DNA of 64,000 bases from Anoxybacter fermentans (GTDB taxonomy: Bacteria > Bacillota > Halanaerobiia > DY22613): assembly GCF_003991135.1 (NCBI RefSeq), contig NZ_CP016379.1, positions 372,001 through 436,000 of the forward strand, written 5' to 3'. The notes beneath the pieces were generated by a model that was not told where the DNA came from, ran no database searches, and saw only the letters and a program-made list of their open reading frames with translations. A program made the translations under genes and the position numbers. This document shows positions 44,266-52,261 of the stretch, one piece after another (the first letter of the stretch is position 1; every line of letters begins with the position of its first letter).

Positions 44266-46728
44266 ATGAAAGCAATTATTATGGCTGGAGGTAAGGGAAC
44301 AAGATTACGTCCATTAACCTGTGACCTTCCAAAACCGCTGGTACCGATTTTAAACAAACCTGTAATGGAATATAGCATTGAGCTGTTAAAGGAACACAGA
44401 ATCACTGAGATTGGGGTTACTACATGTTATCTTCCCGAGATGATTAGAGATTATTTTGGTGACGGTAGCCGTTGGGGAGTTAAGTTATACTATTTTCAGG
44501 AAGAAGAACCATTGGGAACAGCGGGAAGTGTACACAATGCTTCAGATTTTCTGGATGAGACATTTGTTGTGATTAGTGGAGATGCTTTGACAGATATTGA
44601 TCTCAGTCAAGCTATTAGATATCATCAGGAGAAAAAGAGTATAGCTACTCTGGTTTTAAGCCGCCAGGAAATACCTTTAGAGTATGGCGTGGTGATTACT
44701 GATGAGAATGGTAGAATTATGCGTTTTTTAGAAAAACCATCCTGGGGAGAAGTTTTTAGTGATCTGGTCAATACAGGAATTTATATCCTGGAACCAAAGA
44801 TTTTTGAATATTATGATCATGGAGTTAAGTTTGATTTTAGTAAAGATCTCTTTCCTTTGCTAATGCAGGATGGCCAGACTTTGTACGGTTTTCCTGCAGA
44901 TGGTTATTGGTCCGATATTGGTGATCTGGAACAGTATATGCAAACTCAATTTGATATTTTGACTAAAAAAGCTGATGTATATATTCGAGGTAGACAGATT
45001 GAAGAAGGGATCTGGATTGGTGAAGGAACAGATATTCCTGGAAATGTACATTTAACTGCACCGGTCTTCATTGGAGAAGATGTAGTAATTAAGCCTGGAA
45101 CACATTTAGAAGCAGTTGTGATAGGAGATTATACCATCATTGAATCCGGTAGTTCACTTAAGAGAAGCATTCTCTGGTCTGGGGTATATCTGGGCAGGAA
45201 TACAGAAATCAGAGCTGGTTTTCTCTGTGATGGAGTAAAGGTTAAAGATAATGTTCGAATTTTTGAAGGAGCGGCTCTGGGTACAGATTGTACAATTGGA
45301 AGGAATGTAACTATCCAACCGGGTGTAAAGATCTGGCCAATGAAGGTTGTGGAAGATTATACCAACCTTAATAAAAGTCTTGTCTGGGCACCTAAATGGC
45401 GGAAGCGGCTCTTTAATACTTACGGAGTACATGGTCTGGCAAATATTGAGATAACTCCAGAGTTTGCAGCTAAATTGGCATGTGCCTATGGGTCAACTTT
45501 TGAGAATGGTGCAGAAATTGCTGTAAGCTCCGATAATTTTGCAGTCTCTAAAATGCTGCAAAAATCTGTAGTAGCAGGGCTTCTCTCCAGCGGAATAAGG
45601 GTCGTTGATCTGGGTGAGATACCATCTCCTGTTGCCAGATACAGTATTGCTTCTTTAGAAGCTAGTGGTGGAATGCATATTCGCTGTTGTTATGATAACC
45701 CTGAAGAAATAATTTTTGAGTTTATGGATGAAAATGGAATTAATATTAATCGAAGTATGGAAAGGGAGATTGAAAAGAAATTTTTCGGTGAAGATTTTAA
45801 ACGGGCAGACCAGGAGCATGTTGGAGAATATTACTATGCACCTCAGATGATTGATAGCTATTTACATGGGCTTGAATCACTGATCAATCGTGATCAGATT
45901 CGCCGCAGACGGTATCGATTGGTGATTGATTATGAATATGATAGTCTTTCTCAGCTTTTACTTAATATGCTTGACCGTCTTGGTTGTGAAGCAGAATTTA
46001 CTTATAACTATGGACGCGGGATGCGGCCTTTAAGTTTTGCTGAAAGGCTTTCTACCAGTAATCGGATTGGACAGATGGTTTTTGATTTAGAAGCTGATAT
46101 GGGGATTATTCTGGATCATAATGGAGAGAATCTGACTCTGATCACTGAATCAGGCAGAGTGGTGACTGAAGAGGAATTTCAGATTTTAATGGCCATGGTT
46201 CTTCTTCATCAGGGAGTAAGGAGATTGGTTGTACCAATAAGTGCCCCTGCTTATATTGATGAATTGGTTGAGGAATACGGAGGAGAGATTATCCGTACCC
46301 GGAGTGATAGGCCAACGATAATGCGTACGTTTTTTGATGTGGCAGTAGAAAATGGACAACCTTTTATCTTCCCCTATAGTGATGGATTGGCAGCACTGAC
46401 ACTGATTCTGGACTTTTTAGCAGATCAGGAGATAACTCCAGATGAGTTAATTGAATCTATTCCAGCATTCTATACAAGTCTAGAAGATGTGGACTGTCCG
46501 TGGGAAGAGAAGGGTAAAGTAATGCGTAAGTTGATTGAAACTACCAGGAATGACAAGGTGGAGCTGGTGGATGGTGTAAGAATACAGCATGACCATGGTT
46601 GGACATGGATTTATCCTGATAATGATGAACCGGTCTTCCATGTTTACACTGAAGCAGATAATCCAGAACTGGCATCTCAAATCTCTCAGGAATATGCTGC
46701 CATGATAGAAGATTTTAAAACGAGTTAG
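44266..46728 (+). CDS. nucleotidyltransferase fused to a degenerate phosphomannomutase-like domain
   Basis: About 820 residues. The ATG at 44266 gives the family N-terminus MKAIIMAGGKGTRLRPLT; a GTG at 44257 is too close to GGAGG. Residues 1-235 form the sugar-1-phosphate nucleotidyltransferase, with SGDALTDID and FLEKPSWGE. Residues about 245-370 form a left-handed beta-helix. Residues about 385-820 look like phosphohexomutase. In that part the catalytic serine loop is replaced by MHIRCCYDNPEE (about 471), and the metal loop is DLEADMGIILDHNGE instead of DGDGDR. The mutase is therefore probably inactive or regulatory. Likely makes an activated glucose or mannose for the neighbouring glycosyltransferase. 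Confidence 0.88.
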   Translation: MKAIIMAGGKGTRLRPLTCDLPKPLVPILNKPVMEYSIELLKEHRITEIGVTTCYLPEMIRDYFGDGSRWGVKLYYFQEEEPLGTAGSVHNASDFLDETFVVISGDALTDIDLSQAIRYHQEKKSIATLVLSRQEIPLEYGVVITDENGRIMRFLEKPSWGEVFSDLVNTGIYILEPKIFEYYDHGVKFDFSKDLFPLLMQDGQTLYGFPADGYWSDIGDLEQYMQTQFDILTKKADVYIRGRQIEEGIWIGEGTDIPGNVHLTAPVFIGEDVVIKPGTHLEAVVIGDYTIIESGSSLKRSILWSGVYLGRNTEIRAGFLCDGVKVKDNVRIFEGAALGTDCTIGRNVTIQPGVKIWPMKVVEDYTNLNKSLVWAPKWRKRLFNTYGVHGLANIEITPEFAAKLACAYGSTFENGAEIAVSSDNFAVSKMLQKSVVAGLLSSGIRVVDLGEIPSPVARYSIASLEASGGMHIRCCYDNPEEIIFEFMDENGININRSMEREIEKKFFGEDFKRADQEHVGEYYYAPQMIDSYLHGLESLINRDQIRRRRYRLVIDYEYDSLSQLLLNMLDRLGCEAEFTYNYGRGMRPLSFAERLSTSNRIGQMVFDLEADMGIILDHNGENLTLITESGRVVTEEEFQILMAMVLLHQGVRRLVVPISAPAYIDELVEEYGGEIIRTRSDRPTIMRTFFDVAVENGQPFIFPYSDGLAALTLILDFLADQEITPDELIESIPAFYTSLEDVDCPWEEKGKVMRKLIETTRNDKVELVDGVRIQHDHGWTWIYPDNDEPVFHVYTEADNPELASQISQEYAAMIEDFKTS

Positions 46729-46739
46729 GAGGAGGTAAG

Positions 46740-48722
46740 ATGCCGAGGGCATTAACTATAGGAAATGGGAATCTTTTAATTAATTTTGATAAAGACTTAA
46801 ATATGCGAGATCTATACTTTCCCCATGTTGGGGAGTTAAACCATATTGGCGGTCATAAAAATAGCCTGGGAGTCTGGGTTGATGGTCAGTTTAGCTGGAC
46901 CGATGAATATGGTTGGCAAAATAAGGTTGGGTATCTTAAAGAGAGTCTTGTAACCAAAGCCAATGCCCGTCATGATGGTTTAGGAGTGGAACTTGAGATA
47001 AATGACCTGGTTCATTTCCGGGAAAATATATATTTGAAGAAAATTAAAGTAAAAAATCTTTTTGATTGGGAACGGGAGATCAGGATTTTCTTAACCCATG
47101 ATTTTAGTATTAATGAAACCAATATTGGAGATACAGTTTTTTATGACCCCAGTCTGGATGTAATAATTCAATATAAACGCGATATTTGTTTTTTGATTAA
47201 CGGGTTTACTGAGACTGGTGATGGGTTTTTTCAATATGCCTGTGGTATAAAACGGTTTGGGGGAGCAGAAGGAACCTGGCGGGATGCAGAAGATGGCTGG
47301 TTGGAAGGTAACACCATTGCTCAGGGTTCGGTAGATAGTACTATTAGTTTTAGAGTCAATGTTCCGGGAAAGGATGAAGAGGTGATCTATTACTGGATAG
47401 TAGTTGATCGTGGTTTTGAGGAAGTACGGGAAATGAACTCTTATGTCTTAAGCCGCGGGCCAGCTAATCTTTTACAAAAGACAGAGGCTTACTGGAGGGC
47501 CTGGGTGAACAAGACAAAAAAAGGGTTTCATAACCTGTCTTCGGAGATTGTTGATCTCTATAAATTAAGTCTTTTAATTGTCAGAACCCAGATTGATAAT
47601 AATGGTGCTATTATCGCTGCCAATGACTCTGATATTCTTCAATATAACCGGGACCATTACAGTTATATGTGGCCTAGAGACGGGGCACTGGTAGCCTATG
47701 CTCTGGATATGGCAGGTTATCCTGAGATTACATCACGGTTTTTTAGGTTTTGTGAGAAGGTTCTGGCTGAGGGAGGATATGTATGGCATAAATATAATCC
47801 CGATGGTTCAGTAGGTTCTAGCTGGCATCCCTGGTTTTATAATGGGGAGATTCAATTACCCATTCAAGAGGATGAGACCGCATTGATCCTCTTTGCTTTG
47901 TGGCATTTTTATGAATGGTTTCATGATCTGGAGTTTGTAGAATCTCTCTATCAGCCATTGATTAAAAAAGCTGCTGATTTTATGGTGGACTACCGCCATC
48001 CCGGATTGAAACTTCCTTTGATGAGTTATGATCTATGGGAGGAACGGCGAGGAATTTTTACCTTTACAGCAGCATCAGTTTATGGTGGATTGATTGCTGC
48101 TGCTAATTTTGCTAAACTATTGGGAGATTTAAAAAGATATAACCGATATGCCCAAGCTGCTTCTGAGGTCAAAGAGGCAATATTGACTCATTTATATGAC
48201 CAAAAGTTAGGACGTTTTATCCGCGGGATTTATCTGGAGGGGGATAATATTCGACGTGATCTAACCTTAGAAAGTAGTTTATATGGGGTTTTTAAATTTG
48301 GTGTTTTGCCAGCTAAAGATCCAAAGATGGTGCAGACGATGCAAGCCATCGAGAATGGTCTTTGGTGTAAAACTGAGGTGGGTGGAATTGCTCGCTACAC
48401 AAATGATTATTATTTCAAAAAAAGTGAGGATATTGCCAATGTTCCCGGGAACCCCTGGTTTATCTGTACAATGTGGCTGGCAGATTGGTATATCGAAATT
48501 GCTGAAACTTATGAAGATTTAGAAAAACCACTAAAAATTTTGTATTGGGTAGTTGATCATCAGTGTGAAAGTGGAGTTTTATCAGAACAGATTCACCCAT
48601 ATACAGGAGAACCACTTTCAGTGGCACCTTTGACCTGGTCCCATGCTACACTGATAATGGTGGTAAATAATTATTTGAAGAAATATGCTGAGATTAATCA
48701 AAAGTGTTTTATGAAAGTGTAG
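46740..48722 (+). CDS. glycoside hydrolase family 15 glucoamylase-type enzyme
   Basis: 660 residues, no signal peptide, so cytoplasmic. The N-terminal beta-sandwich (MPRALTIGNGNLLINFDK, YFPHVGELNH) precedes the (alpha/alpha)6 barrel with YSYMWPRDGALVAYALDMAG, EDETALILFALW and the catalytic region SYDLWEERRGIFTFTA (about 427-442). The end PLTWSHATLIMVV is a GH15 hallmark. It releases glucose from maltodextrins or glycogen (or trehalose in some relatives). It follows the fusion gene by 11 bp. Confidence 0.93.
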   Translation: MPRALTIGNGNLLINFDKDLNMRDLYFPHVGELNHIGGHKNSLGVWVDGQFSWTDEYGWQNKVGYLKESLVTKANARHDGLGVELEINDLVHFRENIYLKKIKVKNLFDWEREIRIFLTHDFSINETNIGDTVFYDPSLDVIIQYKRDICFLINGFTETGDGFFQYACGIKRFGGAEGTWRDAEDGWLEGNTIAQGSVDSTISFRVNVPGKDEEVIYYWIVVDRGFEEVREMNSYVLSRGPANLLQKTEAYWRAWVNKTKKGFHNLSSEIVDLYKLSLLIVRTQIDNNGAIIAANDSDILQYNRDHYSYMWPRDGALVAYALDMAGYPEITSRFFRFCEKVLAEGGYVWHKYNPDGSVGSSWHPWFYNGEIQLPIQEDETALILFALWHFYEWFHDLEFVESLYQPLIKKAADFMVDYRHPGLKLPLMSYDLWEERRGIFTFTAASVYGGLIAAANFAKLLGDLKRYNRYAQAASEVKEAILTHLYDQKLGRFIRGIYLEGDNIRRDLTLESSLYGVFKFGVLPAKDPKMVQTMQAIENGLWCKTEVGGIARYTNDYYFKKSEDIANVPGNPWFICTMWLADWYIEIAETYEDLEKPLKILYWVVDHQCESGVLSEQIHPYTGEPLSVAPLTWSHATLIMVVNNYLKKYAEINQKCFMKV

Positions 48723-48747
48723 TTTAGAAAAATGGGAGGGATGGACA

Positions 48748-49005
48748 GTGGTAGAAAGAAAATTTGTTTTCAAAGGAGAAAAAGGACTGAATGCAGAGAT
48801 GGCGACGCAATTTGTCCAGATTGCAAGTAAATATACTTCCAGAATTATGATCATATACGAAGATAAAGAGGTCAATGCCAAAAGTATAATGAGTCTTCTG
48901 GCACTGGCTATCGCTCCCGGTGATGAGTTTATCATTCGGGCCCGGGGTGAAGATGAAGAGTGTGCTCTTAAGGATTTAGCCAGATTTATAGAAAATAGCG
49001 GGTAA
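48748..49005 (+). CDS. Crh-like HPr paralogue lacking the active-site histidine
   Basis: 85 residues with HPr length and fold. The active-site loop reads GEKGLNAEMATQF: Asn occupies position 15 where HPr has His, and Glu replaces Arg17, so phosphotransfer from enzyme I should be impossible. Ser46 is kept in VNAKSIMSLLALAI, the target of HprK. This is the situation of Bacillus Crh, which has Gln15. It is therefore a probable catabolite-regulation partner of HprK (31904). GTG start behind GGGAGGG, 25 bp after the glucoamylase gene, so it senses within the alpha-glucan operon. Confidence 0.9.
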   Translation: MVERKFVFKGEKGLNAEMATQFVQIASKYTSRIMIIYEDKEVNAKSIMSLLALAIAPGDEFIIRARGEDEECALKDLARFIENSG

Positions 49006-49025
49006 TGTGCTTAAAGCTAATTTTT

Positions 49026-49067
49026 GGTTAAACTGCAAAAAGCTAATTTTTCGCTTCTTGAGAAATT
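49026..49067 (+). repeat. solo left end of the palindromic element (R14)
   Basis: GGTTAAACTGCAAAAAGC followed by TAATTTTTCGCTTCTTGAGAAATT matches the first 42 bases of R4 exactly, then similarity ends. Confidence 0.82.
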
Positions 49068-49074
49068 ATGAAAG

Positions 49075-49124
49075 AGACAGTGCTGAATTATTAAATCTGT
49101 TCAGGCTGTCTTTTATTTTTTTTT
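49075..49124 (+). terminator. terminator of the alpha-glucan operon
   Basis: AGACAG...GAA pairs imperfectly with TTC...CTGTCT, followed by a long T-rich tail. Confidence 0.75.
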
Positions 49125-49206
49125 GCATTTTTTCGGGATAGGTTATATAATTGAGATTAGATTAGTTTAGTAAAAGGGAAAATCAGGTGAAAGTTGAGGT
49201 GGCAAT

Positions 49207-50064
49207 GTGATAAGTTATCAAATCTATTTATGGGTCGGCTTAATGGTATTGGGGCTTATAGATCTCTATTTATCTCGTTATCCCATCTTTCATCCCATTA
49301 TAATGGTTGCGGCAGCAGGATGGTTCTGGAGTGAATTAAATACCGGCCTTATTGTAGGGGGATTTTTAGAGCTTATTTTTGGAATTGCCCAACTTAAGGG
49401 TAATAGACGCTTAAATCTGGTTTTATATGCTGGTGGGCTTGCTATTTATTTAAACCAGGAAACTTATAATATCAATTTGATTTTATGCTTGACTTTGGGA
49501 CTTTTGCTGGCTCTGGGTCTACAATCATTAATGGAACCGTTGCGAAACTTGCTCAAATGGCTGGTTTTGGGAGTCTTTAGTGGAGCCATTATTATTCTGG
49601 TCCACCTGGGAAGAGATTTGTTGGGTCTGATTCCTGCTCAATTTTTGAGTCAAATATCGATAGCAGGGGAAGTTCTGCCCTGGATCTTTTTTGCTTATGC
49701 TATCAAAGGATTGATAGAACGAATTGATAATAAAGAGACAGTGCAGGCTATTCCGGCTATTTTGATTGGTAGTGAACTGAATATGGAGCAGTACATTTGG
49801 GGCCCCATTGCTTTTATAATTCTCTTTTATCTATTCGATATAGTATTTAGAGGCCGGGAGTTTAAGGTATTGTTATGGATTGATTGGGTCCTTATTGTGA
49901 TTGGAATTTATATTAATCTTCAGTTTTTTGGTTTTATATGGGTTTTTGCTGGACTTTTGGGTCTTAATCTTTTATTTATTACCCGAAATTTTGCCCCATT
50001 GGAAATTTATTTGTTAAATTTTATAGCAGGGATTATACTAAGTCAGGGAGGATTGCTTTATTAA
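49207..50064 (+). CDS. polytopic membrane protein, weakly PTS mannose-family EIIC-like
   Basis: 285 residues with about eight hydrophobic segments. GTG start behind GAGGTGG. The stretch GWFWSELNTGLIVGGFLELIFGIAQLKG resembles the GLIIGATLQLIYLG segment of mannose-family EIIC subunits, and overall length and topology agree. No IIA, IIB or IID partner is nearby, and the rest is too divergent for a firm call. It is followed 26 bp later by a PHP hydrolase gene and nagA, suggesting sugar (amino sugar) context. An unrelated membrane family is possible. Confidence 0.5.
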   Translation: MISYQIYLWVGLMVLGLIDLYLSRYPIFHPIIMVAAAGWFWSELNTGLIVGGFLELIFGIAQLKGNRRLNLVLYAGGLAIYLNQETYNINLILCLTLGLLLALGLQSLMEPLRNLLKWLVLGVFSGAIIILVHLGRDLLGLIPAQFLSQISIAGEVLPWIFFAYAIKGLIERIDNKETVQAIPAILIGSELNMEQYIWGPIAFIILFYLFDIVFRGREFKVLLWIDWVLIVIGIYINLQFFGFIWVFAGLLGLNLLFITRNFAPLEIYLLNFIAGIILSQGGLLY

Positions 50065-50093
50065 ATTACCTGGAATGAAAGAAGGAGGTTATG

Positions 50094-50837
50094 ATGAGAG
50101 TAATAGCAGATTTACATACTCATACTTTAAAATGTGGACATGCATACAGTACGTTGAGAGAAATGGCTGAAGGTGCCAGATTGAATGGTATTAAGATTAT
50201 GGCAACTACAGATCATGGGCCAAATATGCCCGGGGCAGCAAATCTGGATTATTTTCGTCATCTGATCCGATTGCCCGAAGAAATCGAAGGAGTTCGGATT
50301 TTAAAAGGAGTAGAGGCCAATATAGTTGGATTGGATGGTAGTCTGGATGTACCTGATGAGATCCTTGCACAATTAGATATAGTTCTGGTAGGGTTTCATC
50401 CATTATGCGGGTATGAGGGTGAAAGTGTAGAGGATCATACCAGAGCTATGATTGGAGCGATTAAAAATCCTTTAGTCGATCTGGTTGTACATCCTGGAAA
50501 TCCTATGTTTCCCATTGATGTAAAACAGGTGGTAGCAGCAGCAATGGAAAATGATGTGATACTGGAGATTAATAATAGTAGTTTTCGCGGTAGTCGGAAA
50601 GGAAGTCAAGAGAACTGTTATGCTATAGCTAAACACTGTTTGAAGGAGGGTATCACTGTTTCGGTAGATAGTGATGCCCATATTTCCTTTGATGTTGGGA
50701 GATTAGATTATGCCATTAGGTTGGTTAAACAGGTGGGAATGAAACCCGAACAGGTGCTAAATACTTCTGTGGAACGGGTTATGGAATTTGTAAATCGAAA
50801 AAGACAGGTTAAGAAAGGATTTTTTAACAATAAATAG
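50094..50837 (+). CDS. PHP-domain metal-dependent phosphatase (paralogue)
   Basis: About 247 residues; ATG 50094 is better spaced from AAGGAGG than the ATG at 50091. Paralogue of the protein at 13371, with the same metal motifs: DLHTHTLKCGHAYST, TTDHGPNMPG, GVEANI, GFHPLCGYEG, LVVHPGN, LEINNSS and DSDAHISFDVG. It is probably a phosphoesterase for a small metabolite. It forms a compact operon with the upstream membrane protein and nagA (16 bp gap). Confidence 0.86.
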   Translation: MRVIADLHTHTLKCGHAYSTLREMAEGARLNGIKIMATTDHGPNMPGAANLDYFRHLIRLPEEIEGVRILKGVEANIVGLDGSLDVPDEILAQLDIVLVGFHPLCGYEGESVEDHTRAMIGAIKNPLVDLVVHPGNPMFPIDVKQVVAAAMENDVILEINNSSFRGSRKGSQENCYAIAKHCLKEGITVSVDSDAHISFDVGRLDYAIRLVKQVGMKPEQVLNTSVERVMEFVNRKRQVKKGFFNNK

Positions 50838-50853
50838 GGGGAACAAACTATAA

Positions 50854-52020
50854 ATGACCATATATTTAATTAATGGTAAGATAGTATTGAGGCAGGGGAT
50901 TCTGGCTGATCATGTACTGGTAATACGGGATGGAAAAATTGCTGAGATGCTACTTACTGATGAGGTCAATGACTTGATTTTAAAGGATCATCAGGTTATT
51001 GATCTTAAAGGAGGATATATTTGCCCTGGCTGGATAGACATTCACTGCCACGGAGCAGTTGGCGTTGATGTGATGGATGGAGATATAAAAGGGCTTATGA
51101 AGATTGCTCGATTTAAAGCATCTCAGGGTGTTACTGGATTTGTTCCAACGGGAATAACGGCTTCTTTTGATCAGATTGAGAGGGCAGTAGAAGTGGTAGC
51201 GAAAGCTACAGAAATAAATGAGGATGGAGCTAAGATTCTCGGTTTTCATATGGAAGGACCATTTATCAATCCGGCTAAAAAGGGAGCACATCAGGAAGAG
51301 CTGATTGTACCCTGTGATACAGCCTGGACCAGAAAATTAAAAGTGAATGTACCGGGAAGATTTATAGTAACTGTCGCTCCTGAAACGGAAGGAGCTCTGG
51401 ATTATATTCGGGAGATGAGGAAAGAAGGAGTGTTGATTGCTGTAGGTCATACTGATGGCACATATGATGATATAAGAGCAGCCTATGAGGCTGGCGCTAC
51501 TCATGGTGTTCATACTTTTAATGGAATGCGGGGACTTCATCATCGTGAGCCGGGTGTAGTTGGAGCAATTATGGACTTACCTCTTATAGCAGAGGTGATT
51601 GTAGATGGTGTTCACTTACATCCGGCAATTGTACGTATTTTAAGTAAGTTAAAGTTGCCTGATAAGATGGTTCTGATTACTGATGCCATGCGGGCAGCTG
51701 GGCTTGAAGATGGTGAGTATGAGCTAGGAGGCTTAAAAGTATGGAAAAAAGGAAAAGAGGCCAGGCTAGCAGATGGTACTCTGGCTGGTAGTACCCTGAC
51801 CATGCAAGAAGCTGTACAAAATGCAGTTCGGATGGTAGGGCTCTCCATTGTTGATGTTATGCAGATGGCAGCTACCAATCCGGCCCGACTTTTGGGGCTT
51901 GAAGACCGGAAGGGGAGTATTGAAATCGGTAAAAATGCAGATCTTACTTTACTTACACCTGATCTTGAGGTTAGGGAGACAATAATTGAAGGTCGGGTAG
52001 TTTATCAGAAATTTAATTAA
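50854..52020 (+). CDS. nagA: N-acetylglucosamine-6-phosphate deacetylase
   Basis: 388-residue amidohydrolase that converts GlcNAc-6-P to glucosamine-6-P and acetate. Visible motifs: WIDIHCHGAVGVDVMDG (metal site), GFHMEGPFINPAKKGAHQ, AVGHTDGTYD, THGVHTFNGMRGLHHREPG and VLITDAMRAAG (catalytic Asp). Full length. GGGGGAAC serves as ribosome site. No nagB is adjacent. The stop codon abuts element R15. Confidence 0.94.
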   Translation: MTIYLINGKIVLRQGILADHVLVIRDGKIAEMLLTDEVNDLILKDHQVIDLKGGYICPGWIDIHCHGAVGVDVMDGDIKGLMKIARFKASQGVTGFVPTGITASFDQIERAVEVVAKATEINEDGAKILGFHMEGPFINPAKKGAHQEELIVPCDTAWTRKLKVNVPGRFIVTVAPETEGALDYIREMRKEGVLIAVGHTDGTYDDIRAAYEAGATHGVHTFNGMRGLHHREPGVVGAIMDLPLIAEVIVDGVHLHPAIVRILSKLKLPDKMVLITDAMRAAGLEDGEYELGGLKVWKKGKEARLADGTLAGSTLTMQEAVQNAVRMVGLSIVDVMQMAATNPARLLGLEDRKGSIEIGKNADLTLLTPDLEVRETIIEGRVVYQKFN

Positions 52021-52021
52021 A

Positions 52022-52246
52022 GATTTTACTGTAAAAAGCTAATTTTTCGCTCCTTGAAAAATTTTTCGAACCATCTAGAACTCGATTTCCGCCAAAATAA
52101 GGCTTCCTAATCAAAGGGCCCTCCTGGCCCTTAGAACTAGCTCACTACCTCCTGTGATGAGGCCTTATTTCGTTGGAAATTTCGCTAAGATGGTTTAGCG
52201 AAAAATTTCTATGTCGCTCAAAATTAGCTTTTTGCAGTTTAATTAT
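52022..52246 (+). repeat. palindromic element R15 (full-length, forward)
   Basis: 225 bp starting two bases after the nagA stop. The middle palindrome is GATTTCCGCCAAAATAAGGC / GCCTTATTTCGTTGGAAAT. The apical arms are mismatched: CTAATCAAAGGGCC on the left and GGCCCTTAGAACTAG on the right, a mix of two arm types. Confidence 0.92.
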
Positions 52247-52261
52247 AAATAATTTGTAAAA

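Noticed and set aside
8404-52246. CRISPR-like or tandem-repeat interpretation of the recurring ACTGCAAAAAGC sequences
   Set aside because: Copies are kilobases apart, in both orientations, each a self-complementary unit, and without regular spacers or cas genes.
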